DNA of 64,000 nt from Aporrectodea caliginosa (lineage: Eukaryota > Annelida > Clitellata > Crassiclitellata > Lumbricidae), in assembly GCA_020284085.1 (NCBI GenBank), contig JACEVL010000078.1:1777810-1841809 (forward strand), in the 5' to 3' direction. The notes under the pieces were generated by a model that did no database searches, was not told where the DNA came from, and was given only the letters and a program-made list of their open reading frames with translations. This document shows, piece after piece, positions 45,861 to 57,800 of this stretch. Position numbers and translations under genes: made by a program. Every line of letters starts with the position of its first letter. Positions within the stretch are counted from its first letter, which is position 1.

Positions 45861-45891
45861 GACAGACAGACAGACAGACAGACAGATAGAT

Positions 45892-45950
<59 letters not shown>

Positions 45951-46075
45951 CAGCGACAGACAGACATACATTAGACAGAAGAAGGGGGAAAGAGGGAGAG
46001 AGAGGAGAGAGAGAGAAAGGAAGAGGGAGGGACGGAAGGAGAGAGAAAGAGAGAAAGAAAAGACAGGAGTCAGAA
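45861..46075. repeat. ACAG/AGAG microsatellite
   Basis: About 215 bp of purine-rich units. Long minus frames are artefacts. Confidence 0.95.
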
Positions 46076-46773
46076 CGACATATGTGCAGATAAGGAAACA
46101 CAACGACCGATAGAACACGGTCGCGACAGCAAGGGATCGAAGAATCCAGAGATGGAGATAGACAGATAGGCGGGCAGAGATAGCCGCTAGTTAATGTAAT
46201 AGGAGGGGAAATATGAAGAACGAAATAAATGGAGGCCATTTTACTACGGCCTGGAGGAGACAGATAGTGGCCGTCAGAGAGAAAGAGAGGAAGGCAGACA
46301 GAGACAGAACGAGAGACAGACAGCAACAAAGCAGTGCGGTGGCAAGAACAAAGAAAGCGCAAGCCATTGAGAGCCCGCGAAGTAACAGAGGACGGGGCGA
46401 ATGGATCGGTTTCCTTGAAGCCTGGCGTCGTTCAAGGAACGTTTATTACTCGTTCAAAACGACGAATCTGAGACCATAAGGAGGAGGAGACTCAGTGGAC
46501 TCGGTGCGTCTCAAAGGAGGCAGGACGCCATCACACGACTTGCTGCTGCTGCTGGCACGTTCCGGTCAATTAATCAGCAAGAGAGGAGAATGTTTTACGC
46601 CGTCCCAGACGTCGTCGGATTCTGCGCTGAGCACGTCCGTGAGCAGTCGCTCTTCCGAGGCCCGTCTAAGCAGGCGTTGACGGATGGAGAGAGGAATGGG
46701 AGAGGAAGCGTGTGGAAGAAGAGCCAGGAGGAGGTGGAGGAGGCGGATGAGAAGAGGGTGATAAGGATGGTGA
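46076..46773. other. Unassigned
   Basis: Includes a 61-codon plus frame (46495-46680) ending in a Ser-rich stretch. No splice context or family is recognised. Confidence 0.35.
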
Positions 46774-46967
<194 letters not shown>

Positions 46968-47279
46968 ACGATGATGAGGAGGAGGAGACTGAAGAAAATG
47001 ATGATGAAGAAGAACAGGATGCTGAAGAAGATGATCTAGAAGACCGAAAAAAAACAAGTTTCTGAAAAACCGGCAGCAGAAGAAGAATCAGAAGGAAATG
47101 AGAAGGAAATTAAAAATATGGAGAGGGAGAGGGAGGGAAGGAGAGAGACAGCTAGACAGACAGAGAAAGATAGAGAAACAGAAAAGGAAGTAGGATGGAG
47201 AGAAAAGAGTGTGAGAGAAATAATGAGAATGCGTGGGACAAGAAAAGGAGTTAGATAGTAGGAGTGATAGAAAGGAGTG
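46968..47279. other. Purine-rich flank
   Basis: GAAGAAGA and GAGAAA words connect the GAT array to the next array. No gene. Confidence 0.5.
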
Positions 47280-47310
47280 CGAGAAAGAGAATGAAGAGAG
47301 AGAGAAAGAG

Positions 47311-47349
<39 letters not shown>

Positions 47350-47562
47350 CAGAGACAGAGACAGAGACAGAGACAGAGACAGAGACAGAGACAGAGACAG
47401 AGACAGAGACAGAGACAGAGACAGAGACAGAGACAGAGAGAGAGAGAGACAGAGACAGAGACGAGAACAGTGAGCAAGAGAGAGAGAGATACAGAGACAC
47501 AGAGGCAGAGACAGACAGACAGACGGACAGAGAGACAGAGAGAGAGAGACAGAGAGAGAGAC

Positions 47563-47608
<46 letters not shown>

Positions 47609-47610
47609 TG
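47280..47610. repeat. AGAG/AGACAG microsatellite
   Basis: AGACAG hexamers (47340-47435) within AGAG repeats. Confidence 0.97.
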
Positions 47611-47829
47611 ACAGATAGGTGGACTATATACGACTCAGATGTTTTGGAGCATGGATGGCAGTTTTATGGTTCGTTGGTGCCGTCTCAGAAGATATTCTGG
47701 AACGCGGAACGCCTTATCTGAGCTGCGACAGCCACATTCGGAGCAACCAGAGTCCAAATGGAACGAAATGAATCGGTGCTACGGGAGAGCAGACAAGAGG
47801 AAAGACGTATACGGAGGCATAGGCAGACA
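47611..47829. other. Spacer between purine arrays
   Basis: Non-repetitive 220 bp; no exon recognised. Confidence 0.4.
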
Positions 47830-47832
47830 GAT

Positions 47833-47867
<35 letters not shown>

Positions 47868-49518
47868 AATAAGGACGGAGAGAAATAAGGACGGAGAGGA
47901 AGAAAGACAGAGAGATAGGAGGACATAGAGACAGAAGAACAGAGAGAAAGAAGGACCGAGGGAATAAAGGACAGACAGAAAGAAGGACAGACAGAAAGAA
48001 GGACAGAGAGAAAGGAGGACATAGAGAAAGAAGAACAGAGAGAAAGAAGGACCGAGGGAATAAAGGACAGAGAGAAAGAAGGACAGAGAGAAATAAGGAC
48101 AGAGAGAAAGAAGGACAGAGAGAAAGAAGGACAGAGAGAAAGAAAGACAGAGAGAAAGAAAGACAGAGAGAAAGAAAGACAGAGAGAAAGAAAGACAGAG
48201 AGAAAGAAAGACAGACAGAACAAAGGACAGAGAGAAAGAAGGACAGAGAGAAAGAAGGACAGAGAGAAAGAAGGACCGACAGAATAAAGGACAGAGAGAA
48301 AGAAGGACAGAGAGAAATAAGGACAGAGAGAGAAAGAAGGACAGAGAGAAAGAAAGACAGAGAGAAAGAGAGACAGAGAGAAAGAAAGACAGAGAGAAAG
48401 AAAGACAGAGAGAAAGAAGGACAGAGAGAGAAAGACAGACAGACAGAAGGACAGAGAGAAAGAAAGACAGAGAGAAAGAAGGACAGAGAGAAAGAAGGAC
48501 AGAGAGAAAGAAAGACAGAGAGACAGACAGAGAGAAAGAAAGACAGAGAAAGAAGGACAGAGAAAAAGAAGGACAGACAGAACGAAGGACAGAGAGAAAG
48601 AAAGACAGACAGAACAAAGGACAGAGAGAAAGAAGGACAGAGAGAAAGAAGGACAGAGAGAAAGAAGGACAGACAGAACGAAGGACAGAGAGAAAGAAAG
48701 ACAGACAGACCAAAGGACAGAGAGAAAGAAGGACAGAGAGAAAGAAGGACAGAGAGAAAGAAGGACAGACAGAACAAAGGACAGAGAGAAAGAAGGACAG
48801 AGAGAAAGAAGGACAGAGAGAAAGAAGGACAGAGAGAAAGAAGGACAGAGAGAAAGAAGGACAGAGAGAAAGAAGGACAGAGAGAAAGAAAGACAGAGAG
48901 AAAGAAGGACAGAGAGAAAGAAGGACAGACAGAACAAAGGACAGAGAGAAAGAAGGACAGAGAGAAAGAAGGACAGAGAGAAATAAGGACAGAGAGAAAG
49001 AAGGACAGAGAGAAAGAAGGACAGAGAGAAAGAAAGACAGAGAGAAAGAAAGACAGAGAGAAAGAAAGACAGACAGAACAAAGGACAGAGAGAAAGAAGG
49101 ACAGAGAGAAAGAAGGACAGACAGAACAAAGGACAGAGAGAAAGAAGGACAGAGAGAAAGAAGGACAGAGAGAAAGAAGGACAGACAGAACAAAGGACAG
49201 AGAGAAAGAAGGACAGAGAGAAAGAAGGACAGAGAGAAAGAAGGACAGACAGAACAAAGGACAGAGAGAAAGAAGGACAGAGAGAAAGAAGGACAGAGAA
49301 AAAGAAAGACAGACAGAACGAAGGACAGAGAGAAAGAAGGACAGAGAGAAAGAAGGACAGAGAGAAAGAAGGACAGAGAGAAAGAAAGACAGAGAGAAAG
49401 AAAGACAGAGAGAAAGAAAGACAGAGAGAAAGAAGGACAGAGAAAAAGAAGGACAGACAGAACGAAGGACAGACAGAAAGAAAGACAGAGAGAAATAAGG
49501 ACAGAGAGAAAGAAGTTC
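47830..49518. repeat. 16-bp minisatellite, ~1.7 kb
   Basis: About 100 units of GGACAGAGAGAAAGAA with variants AAGACAGAGAGAAAGA, CAGACAGAACAAAGG and AGAAATAAGG. Sixteen is not a multiple of three, so each minus frame cycles through the unit. All three are open for 471 to 502 codons because the pyrimidine strand nearly lacks stops. Not a gene. Confidence 0.98.
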
Positions 49519-49803
49519 AGACAGTTGGACAGAGACAGAAAGACAAATAATATTATATTAAAACAGAGACAGAGGTATAGAGGAACAGAAGGAGATAGAT
49601 AGAAAGACGGATAAACAGGGATAGTAGGATAGAGAAACAGAGGTGGTATACGGAGAGAGAGACAGATAGACAGACAGAGACAGAGACGGAGACAGAGACA
49701 GAGGGTCAGAGTGAAAAGATATAGATGGACCGAGCGTGGAAGTGATATGCGTAGGATTGAGTGGCCAAACGGATGAATGCATGGGTCATGGACTCCTATA
49801 TAT
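49519..49803. other. ACAGAG-rich margin of the minisatellite
   Basis: Degenerate ACAGAGACAG continues to about 49700, then unique sequence. Confidence 0.6.
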
Positions 49804-49821
49804 TAGGGGGCTAATATATAT

Positions 49822-49858
<37 letters not shown>

Positions 49859-49860
49859 TA
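49804..49860. repeat. TA microsatellite
   Basis: About 50 bp of TA with one interruption. Confidence 0.96.
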
Positions 49861-51042
49861 GTTCATGAATGGGTTGATGCAGCGCTGGCTATATTACAGA
49901 TGGTTGGGTAGAGTGGGATTCCGATTAGTTGGTAGAGGTCGGTGAATTGATTCGCTTTCTTTATTAAAAGTGCCACTGTAAAAAGACCAGTCAACATTTT
50001 TTGTCCCCGCAATTTATATAATAAATTTCACATATAAAGTGACCTCGGATCAGCAGTCGCTGGTAACGTTTCGATCTATATAGCGTCTAATAAACCACTC
50101 TATGAAAGGTCAGCAAACTCAGCACACATGCAAGAGATGAATGCCTGCTCAACGCGCACCCGGTGGCTCGATTGATAGCCTCACGAGTGTCATCTGCATG
50201 CTACCAATCTCAGACTCACCTGATCCTTCACCTTCCAACTCTCGACCTAAACGACATCCACCTTATCAGCTACTCTGCAAGCAGACTCGGATTTCCTTAG
50301 GAAAACCCTTTTTGGACAACCCCTCCGACTCGACGCAGCACCCGTTTGAGCTGCCAGTCAAAGACAATAAAAACTTCATACCTAGATTCCTCTATGCTAG
50401 TGTTCAATGACAAAGTCCATTCCTCATTCGAACGTTGTGGTCACATGCGCAATGAGTCAAACAAAACATCATTATTTCTCTAACCTCTATGACATTGTAC
50501 CTGATTGCGGTGTGCCAATCAGAGTTGTCGTTTTCAATAAACGAACATAATTAGTTTGTGAATTAGCTGGTGTCCTGCGCTTGGCTTTCGACTGGCGCTT
50601 TAGAAGTTTGCAGATTACGATTACCAATGAGGGACTGGTCGGCGGTGGTGTCATCGTGGGTCGCGGACGCTACCGCCTGTCATCTATCCACGGCATGGTC
50701 CAGATACACTTACATGATGCAGTCAACTTTGGATGGGAATTCGTTGGTTGGCTCCATGTGTATGTGTGGAACTGGTGACTCTTGTAGTTTTTTGTACACT
50801 GCTTACAGATGATGTTTCTGTCCTCGATGATATTTAACATCGTTTAGGCTAGCGAAGAGTCGTCTCTGATTATTAGAGTGGCACTATTTATATTACCCAC
50901 GGTCACCAGAAGTGCGGTTTAACGTTTTAGATGCCACTGGTCCCCAGACGTAATTCTGACCTTCTGCATGGCCTCTCGATTGAGTGGTAGAATCGCAGTC
51001 CTCCATGTAATCTAGTGTAATGCACATGTTCGAAAATTTCTC
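49861..51042. other. No recognised feature
   Basis: Frames up to 89 codons (50141-50410) without motif or convincing splice context. Confidence 0.35.
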
Positions 51043-51112
51043 AGCGCCCACAAAAGCCGCGTCAGGGAAACCAGCTTATTCGCCGGCCCTATATCAAATC
51101 AAGTCCGCAATA
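51043..51112. repeat. Dispersed repeat shared with 12322-12395
   Basis: AAAGCCGCGTCAGGGAAACC and CTATATCAAATCAAGTCCGC match the copy at 12.3 kb. Confidence 0.7.
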
Positions 51113-51334
51113 GTCAGGCTGCTTTGTTCGTTCCGATGCCAGGTCAAAATCTGGGAGGTCAAGCCGACGAGACAGCATGGTGCTACGGTAGTTATCGATG
51201 GTGGTCGTAATGGTGGTCCTGTGGTGGTGCAGAAGTAGAATCAGCATATGATGGCACCTTACAGCAAATCTGCATGCACAAGTATAGGTGTGAACGTAAA
51301 GTAATTTCACACCTGACTCATGAGTCCTTTATTA
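51113..51334. other. No recognised feature
   Basis: Short spacer with GGTGGT words at 51180-51230. Confidence 0.35.
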
Positions 51335-51402
51335 CGTGGAAGAGAAGGAGGAGGAAGAGGAGGAAGAGGAGAAGCGCTGCAGGTGGGTTTGCGAATCAAC
51401 GC
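51335..51402. repeat. Short purine tract plus a motif shared with 62 kb
   Basis: GGAGGAAGAGG repeats (51343-51371), then GAAGCGCTGCAGGTGGGTTT and GCGAATCAACG. The same junction occurs at 62028-62059 after the 1-kb purine tract, so both are copies of one dispersed repeat. Confidence 0.85.
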
Positions 51403-52619
51403 AAGAGCGCGTGCCTCGATCACCATCGCTGCAGCCACCTATCGACCTGGATCTCAACCAAGGTCTTAAGGGTTTATCCAGGAGTTTCCAGCCCTCCTCG
51501 AAAACATGATCTCCTATAATAATAGCCAGCTGGTCGTGACAGGAGACCTTGTCCGCCGTCCGCTGAATTAGAGAAGGCGCCAATGAGGATCTTTACTCCC
51601 TCCCTTCTTTGTCTGAGCATTGCCAGTGCCTTTAAGAGACGATGGTTCCATGTCTGCTCACAATGACAGAACCATTAGTTGGCAATACATGCGGCGCCCC
51701 TTGATCGATGTATGCACGTGCAAATTTGCATTCATCAGCGGAGCCATATAATGGCTTTTATGGTAGGAATGGAAGGAACAAATTACTGAAGTAATAGCGA
51801 GGAGCGAACGAGCGAAAAAGAAATTACAATAAATAGAAAAAAAACAGAGAAAGATGGATGGTATATAGAGGCGATGAAAATAAGGAATTAAGGGGACGGA
51901 ATAATTCATCCGCGAGGAACAGATCGCAGAGTTATACATGAAATATTGTTGTCTCGTCAGAGAGAGATATCTGCTAAGCAGGCTGATGGAGAGGCACATC
52001 AGAATCGCCTTAAACGAGAACCGCGGTGAATCGAAAGATAATAAGAACTTCATGCAGAATTTTATTTCGTTTCGTTTCTCGAGATTCGACTTATAGATCA
52101 AAGGTTGAGATCTTCCGCAGTCGAAGGAGCTTATAATGCCATGTGAGCCAGCGGCGTTTGACGGACGAAGAAGATGCCACAAGATGTAGGACTATTCAGG
52201 GATGAGTTTGTACGGGGTAGCGAAGCATCTTCGACCGATGGGCGTGTGGGGGTTAGGGGTGTGTTCGACGGGGAGGGAGTCTGTTGTCGGGCTGCAGCGA
52301 AGTTATAACAGCCTATGTAGCCTAAATCGTCTATTCTCAGAGGCGACGCCAGAGTCGGATGAATCCGATGGAAGTCGTTTCTTGTCGAGATTGGAAGATT
52401 TGTCAGGCGGTTCACGAATTTAGCAAATTGTCAGATCAGTGGTTGGAAAATGGAAAGAGAAGGAAGGATGGAATGAAAGACAGAAGGAAGGAAGGAATGA
52501 AGAAAATGGAAGAGAAAATGGAACGAAGGAAGAAATAAAAGAAATGAATGAAGAAACACATTTACATAAAAAAATGCATACATACATGTACATACATGCA
52601 AACATAAAATATATACATA
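51403..52619. other. Unassigned
   Basis: Holds the longest non-repetitive frame of the window (174 codons, minus, 51658-52182), Ser/Leu/Tyr-rich with no motif and probably by chance. A GGAAGGAA-rich stretch lies at 52445-52545 and CATA-rich DNA at 52560-52619. Confidence 0.4.
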
Positions 52620-52627
52620 CAGGCATG
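52620..52627. repeat. 8-bp duplication, left, of the possible composite
   Basis: CAGGCATG, identical to 60745-60752. Confidence 0.7.
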
Positions 52628-52972
52628 CATAGGCGGAGACTTGGTTCTGGGTTTGGGGGACCGGTGAAGGAGCGGCCGAAGGACGATAGGCGAGGCACGA
52701 GGCGCCGAGCAGTGGGAGGGGTTTGGGGAGGGGGATATGCCCCTCCCCTATCTAAATTTTTTGAATTTCCACACTGTAATGGTAGCATTTTAAGCTGTCA
52801 TCTGAACAAAAAGGCTCTATTATTTGAGTGCTGTTAAGAACCAGGTGTCACTCGTAGCTATTATTATTATATTCATGAAATATTTCAGAAATATTGGGGG
52901 AGCAGCTCCGTCCCCTCCACCTCAAGTTTGGGGGGCGACCGTCCCCTCTGTGCCCCTAAGTCTCCGCCCCTG
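52628..52972 (-). mobile_element. Copy 2 of the outer 27-kb element family
   Basis: Starts CATAGGCGGAGACTTGG and ends AAGTCTCCGCCCCTG. It shares the segments GGAGCGGCCGAAGGACGAT and GCATTTTAAGCTGTCATC, and one ~165-bp subrepeat. Its orientation is reversed relative to 27164-32289. The sequence right of it (CCAGAGAA) does not match the sequence left of it. Confidence 0.9.
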
Positions 52973-53950
52973 CCAGAGAAACAGAGGGAGCGGGGGAATC
53001 AACTTCAGATGTCAGCGAGCCAGTAATCTGTAAAGACTTTGATTCTGAAAGAGATCAAACATAGAAATCTTAAAACATAAAGAGTCTTATGAGACTCGCC
53101 CGTTTAAGCTGACCCATAACTTCTATAGCGCCACTACATTGAGTCGATGTTATTTAAGAACATCAGCTTGGGTTGCTTCGGTTAAAGTACACCGTTTCTT
53201 AACAGGAATGCAACTCGAAACGGAACTCAGTTTGAAACAAAATGTAACAAACCAAGATCAACCAAAACCAAAGTTTACGAATCGAGTTTTTCCGTCTGAG
53301 GCTAAATTTGCTCGTAATTTAAATACTGCCTATACTCTATATTACAATTTAATCTGATGTAAGACCTACATTGTAACATGGAATAAGCAGCTTATGATAC
53401 ATATATAGGTCCTAAGTGGCTTAGCATAATTGAAGTTGGCACTTAGATTACTACACCCATTGCGATTGCCTTTTTATATAATTCGCCAATTATGACATCA
53501 TCGCAAAATGACGTAATTTTCCTTTGTTCTCTCATGGTGCGGACACATTCCATTAGTTTCTGTCGGAGGTAGCAGACGTCGAAGAAACGATAAAGAATAC
53601 GGCGAAAAATTTAGAAAAATACGACAGAAATGATGAAATATACGACAAAATAAGACGAAGATGTTGAAGAAGATGACGAGCAGCAGTTCCAGACCTGAGC
53701 AGCCGTCGATCATCGAAGTGAAACATAAATTACTCGTAAGTCGTAACGTAAGACAAAAATTTGATCATTGTCATTTCAACGACCGAAAATAATCGGTAAT
53801 TAAGTAAAAATATGGTAAACATGAAATTATACTGATGCAAGTAGCCTAAGGACTAAGTGTGAAAGTTATTAGAAATATAAGTATTACATAAAAGTTAGAA
53901 ATTTTATGGCGTGCATAATTCCTTCCTTTTACTGCATCTGTTCATGATTT
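52973..53950. other. Unassigned cargo of the possible composite
   Basis: TTCTATAGCGCCACTACATT at 53121 resembles a LINE/SINE tail in reverse. TATGACATCATCGCAAAATG lies near 53488. No exon recognised. Confidence 0.4.
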
Positions 53951-54287
53951 TGGCTTGTTAAATATTTGTATAGCGCTTTTTGAAAGTAGCCAACCATTCA
54001 GGACCGTTTTACGTAAAAGTATCAAAACGCCTCATCAAGGTAAAATTTTGAAGATGACAGAGAGACAATCTCAGACAAACATTCAGTCGAAACCTAAGAT
54101 TTTAGCTGTTAAAATCTTTGTTCGAAACCATAGCAATAAAATGGCCCACGGACAGACTAGAGAGACGAGTGGACAACCGAGAGAAAAACAGAAATAAAAC
54201 ACAAACAGCCAGACGAAGACATAGTTAGAGGGACTCTTTTCCGTTGTTTGCTTTTCTGTGTCTAATCATTCCCATGTCTAAGCATTA
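53951..54287. other. Mostly unassigned, one tail-like word
   Basis: TTTGTATAGCGCTTTTTGAA (53964) resembles a reverse LINE/SINE end. Confidence 0.35.
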
Positions 54288-54734
54288 TGACGTCATTTTC
54301 ATAGTCTGACGTCATATATTTTGGACCATAGACTCATTTTATGTAGACAACTAAGAATGAAGTTCATTATGACGTCATAGGTATAATTTGACCATTTCGC
54401 AGAATAGAGCGCCACGTTGCGATCATGCAGGGGAGTTACTTAAACTTATTTCATTTAAGAAAACATTCCGAAACAAGTTGAAAAATACCCGAAGACGAAT
54501 TAGAGTAGGTTCTGAAGATGTTTGAAGTGGAAGAACGAAGACGAATTTGCAAATGTTGGACCCCTAATGTCATTCGATTTTAGACGCTTTTATAACCGGT
54601 CGATTAATAGCAAAGATTTTAACAGTTAAAGTCTTTTATTAATTGTCCTCTAAATGATGTTTGCCAATCATATTATGACGTCATTTTTGAAATTTTATCC
54701 TGATGCATGCTTCGTCTGTCGTATTATGACGTCA
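54288..54734. promoter_or_regulatory. Cluster of five TGACGTCA palindromes
   Basis: The full CRE octamer occurs at 54288-54295, 54307-54314, 54370-54377, 54676-54683 and 54727-54734, mostly as ATTATGACGTCAT. TGACGTCA is the classical CREB/ATF site. The last two sit in a ~50-bp tandem-like unit (both followed by a GATGCA word). They could be a regulatory cluster or simply part of a decayed repeat. No adjacent promoter is identified. Confidence 0.5.
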
Positions 54735-55372
54735 TATTTATAGAAATAAATTCTGATGCAGATTCACATTCGCCATTTTGGCCATCAGTGGCGTCTGCAT
54801 ATTTTGCAAGTTGCTCTTAGAGTTATAATATTTTTGATCGACAGATGAATGCATTCTAAGCTTACTTGTTTATTTCTTGATTCATACTTTTGGTCGGTCG
54901 AAGTTTGCTGGAACTTGCAAGTTTGTATGCCTACATTTATATGGATAAATCTTTTGCGGCGGAAGATTTCGCCGCACTGGAAAGAATTTTGTTACTACCG
55001 CGGCGGAAAAACCGGCTGTCTATGTTCGTGTCTCCTCATAAGCTTTCGCAATGACTGCGCCGATAAACCCGCAGTTTAGGTTGGTAAATTATTTTATATC
55101 GTCAAATTAAAATGGAAGCTGGATTAAGGATTGCAGCCCGGGGCATGTCCATGGCATTAGACGGGTCCCATGTGTGCTGTATACGGGTCCCATATTAGAA
55201 TATGGGTCCTATATATGCTATGGGCTCCATGTGGGCAATCTGGTAGAATCACAGCATGGTCAACTTGCGTTGTTTGTAGTGCTAAATATTAATCTACTTT
55301 AATTAATCTATCGCCACCATTTAGGATGTACTATACACGTATTTCTGATTACCAGTTTGAATTCTGTTACAG
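54735..55372. other. No recognised feature
   Basis: GGGTCCCAT and GGGTCCTAT recur at 55166-55215. No exon is supported. Confidence 0.35.
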
Positions 55373-55544
55373 TGTCTTCTCTGAGAGTTACGATACTGCC
55401 AGAACGCAATTACAATCAGTTGTCCAAGTTCATCACGAATCAGAATTCCAGTCTTTCATGCTCAGTGATCAAGAAACAGAATGGAAACCCCCAACGTCAT
55501 GGACCGCAACAACTACAGAGCTTTCTGGGTGAAATGGGAGTCGG
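55373..55544 (+). CDS. Candidate internal exon, unidentified
   Basis: The acceptor TTTGAATTCTGTTACAG precedes a 172-nt open stretch and a donor GGGTAAGA follows. The open frame reads SSLRVTILPERNYNQLSKFI then TNQNSSLSCSVIKKQNGNPQ. A second frame gives NNYRAFWVKWESG just before the donor. I recognise no family. This is the best non-repetitive exon signal in the enclosed 7-kb segment but could be chance. Confidence 0.3.
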
Positions 55545-56282
55545 GTAAGAGGATGACAGCGAAGGAGCTGTCATTGGAAATTCGAGGTTCCTAGATTGGG
55601 TCTTGATAATGAGAAAAGGATGTTCAAGGATCTCACCATCTCAACATGGGATGGTGCCACTGGATTCTGGGATTTCTCATCTCTCCAAGGACCAAGGTAT
55701 TTTGTGTGTCATTATTTATATTTATAATCTGGCCATTTTAGACAGAACTTCACACCAACCTTTTAAGGTCAAAGGTGAGGGAATCCTGAATCGTGGGACA
55801 TGCATCACTAATGCCCATAATGGCAGCTATAGTTGTTTTTCTCTTGCTTGATCTACTGAAGTTTTCTGATTGATGTTTAAGTACACCATCTGCTTTTGTG
55901 TTACATTAATAAAATGTTTACTTGCTTATCTCTCCTGAAAATTAAATGCTGCAAACGTATTAAGGCATACCGAAATAGATTTCTTTATTAGTAGATGCCG
56001 TGTCAATGCAAACATTGGTTGAAGATGAAATTGATAACATGGTTATGGTTGATATTGATTTAGGTGACACCTGCTCCTTCTTCACGCAGGCCAACTACAG
56101 TTACAGCTACGCCTAGTTATGGTCGATGTGCAACTATATAACATCCGAAGTCAAGTCGTGCAAGGATGCCCACATACTGCACTCCAGTGCAGTCTAAGAC
56201 TTGAGCAATAGCCAGGTAGGCCTATAGAATTTCTGTTAAAAAGATTATAATATTATACTTACAGAGAACCAAATCTTCACAT
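55545..56282. other. No recognised feature
   Basis: Unique-looking sequence after the exon candidate. No further exon can be supported. Confidence 0.35.
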
Positions 56283-56410
56283 TGTTTTTTCATTCATTCA
56301 TTCATTCTGGAAATTTATATAGCGGCTCTTCAAGAAGGCTACTCAGAGGCGCTCCCAGTCCAGTCACGGCCAAAGACAAAGGACTTTAGCAATTGGTCAT
56401 TATAGAAAGC
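56283..56410 (-). mobile_element. tRNA-SINE, LINE-tail family, copy 4 (3' part)
   Basis: The minus strand reads CTGGGAGCGCCTCTGAGTAG, CCTTCTTGAAGAGCCGCTAT then ATAAATTTCC and a GAATGAAT tail (56290-56308). Only the 3' part is clear. Confidence 0.7.
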
Positions 56411-57009
56411 AGGCAAATTATTATTTTTATGTTTTCTTCTTTCACTTAATGCAAGTCGAAGTCAAGTCTGTTGATTTGGTATTTACCAAATGTCAGAAAC
56501 GCTAGACATAGCAATTATGGTTGTTTATTTCCACGATTATTTTCTTTAAAATTATCACAGTACAATTTATACCAAATGTCAGAAACGCTAGCATAACAAT
56601 TAGTTTATTTCCACGCTTTAAAATTATCACAGTACAATTTATGTGAATTTATATTGCAGTTTTTTGCTGACTCAAAAAATATAATTATATCAGCTTGTCA
56701 TTGTTTTCAATTGCAGTCAGTTTAGTCAGAGCAAATTCAGCGACTCCTCAAGTCTTCTGGACACTTCACAAGTTTACGATTGGCATTCAGGAAATGAGGT
56801 TCAAGGCCAAGTTTTCCAGTGATGTCATGCTGGCTCTGTGAAGTGTTCCAAGCAACCAGAACCCCCTCATATGAAATGACAACAGGAGCTCATGGGAACA
56901 CGTTCTCTGTTCCGAAGAGCAAATCTCCAATGGGCGATCTGGTTATTCGTAATCGTAATCTGGTTATTTGTAATCGTAATACCTGTTTTGCCGCCAGTCT
57001 CTGACATTG
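56411..57009. other. Unassigned with a direct repeat
   Basis: ACCAAATGTCAGAAACGCTA occurs at 56483 and 56570, each followed by GCAATTA/ACAATTA and TATTTCCACG. It is a ~90-bp tandem duplication. No exon supported. Confidence 0.6.
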
Positions 57010-57270
57010 TTGGCTGATCTTCTGCTGGGGAGAGCTTTTAGTCCCTCGGGCTCACTCCTCAATTAGGCAGCGCATAGCCTTCTCAATTGTTGGACCCTCC
57101 ATTTGGAATGGACTCCCTTTGGAGGTGTGCCTGCTGCATGCCAAGGTCCAGTAGAACTGTTTTACAATTTGCTCAAGTCTAGTCTTTATTGCCGTGGTTG
57201 GGCTGAGAGCGCCTCTGAGTAGGTTTCCTGAAGGGGTGCTATGGTTAGTTCTTGAAATGAATGTATGAAT
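57010..57270 (+). mobile_element. LINE ORF2 C-terminal end
   Basis: The plus strand encodes QRIAFSIVGPSIWNGLPLEV and, after a stop and frame change, SLYCRGWAESASE-stop (57213-57215). GGTTTCCTGAAGGGGTGC and a GAATGTATGAATG tail follow. WNGLP and SASE-stop match the 7.6-kb LINE (WNDLP, SASE-stop). The DNA of the last codons and 3' UTR matches the SINE tails. Confidence 0.85.
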
Positions 57271-57680
57271 GAAACCATCCATCCATCAAGTCATTCTTTC
57301 GTTCATTCATCCATCCACACACCAACCAACTGGTCCGTGTATCCATCCATCTATGCGTCCATCCATCCCTCCATTCATTGATTCATCCATTTTGTCTATC
57401 GAAGTAACCTGAGATTGAGACCTTATCTGAACGTCTAAACCTTGCCCAAAGATTGAGAGTGAACTGACGCTCTCCATCCACCCCTCCATCCATCGATTCA
57501 TCCATCGGTCTGTCTCCATCCACCAAACAGCAGTGCAGCCATCTGTCAGACTATCCAGCCATTCATCGTTCATCCACTCACCCATCCTTACATTCATCCA
57601 CCCACCAAGTTTTTCGGTCATTTATTCATCCAACCATCAATCCTTACACCCATTCACCTATGAAGTCATTCATTCATCCA
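57271..57680. repeat. CCAT/TTCA degenerate microsatellite
   Basis: CATCCATC and CATTCATT units, interrupted at 57395-57470. It may descend from the LINE's GAATG tail. Confidence 0.85.
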
Positions 57681-57800
57681 CCACGTGCACCCACCCTGTA
57701 TGAAGATTGAAGTCCTACCAAAAGATTGAAACCCAACCTGAAAATCCAAACCCTAGAATGACCCGAAATAGAAATTCTTAGGGCTGTGCTGTTATGTTCG

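Noticed and set aside
47685..49257. Three minus-strand frames of 471-502 codons (Leu/Ser/Phe/Cys)
   Set aside because: Produced by the 16-bp purine minisatellite; the same 16-residue cycle appears in all three frames, so it is not coding.
51658..52182. 174-codon minus-strand frame, longest outside repeats
   Set aside because: No motif, no splice or promoter context, Ser/Leu/Tyr-rich composition typical of chance AT-rich ORFs.
52628..52972. Independent 8-bp duplication around copy 2 alone
   Set aside because: Left flank CAGGCATG and right flank CCAGAGAA do not match; the left flank instead matches the right flank of copy 3.
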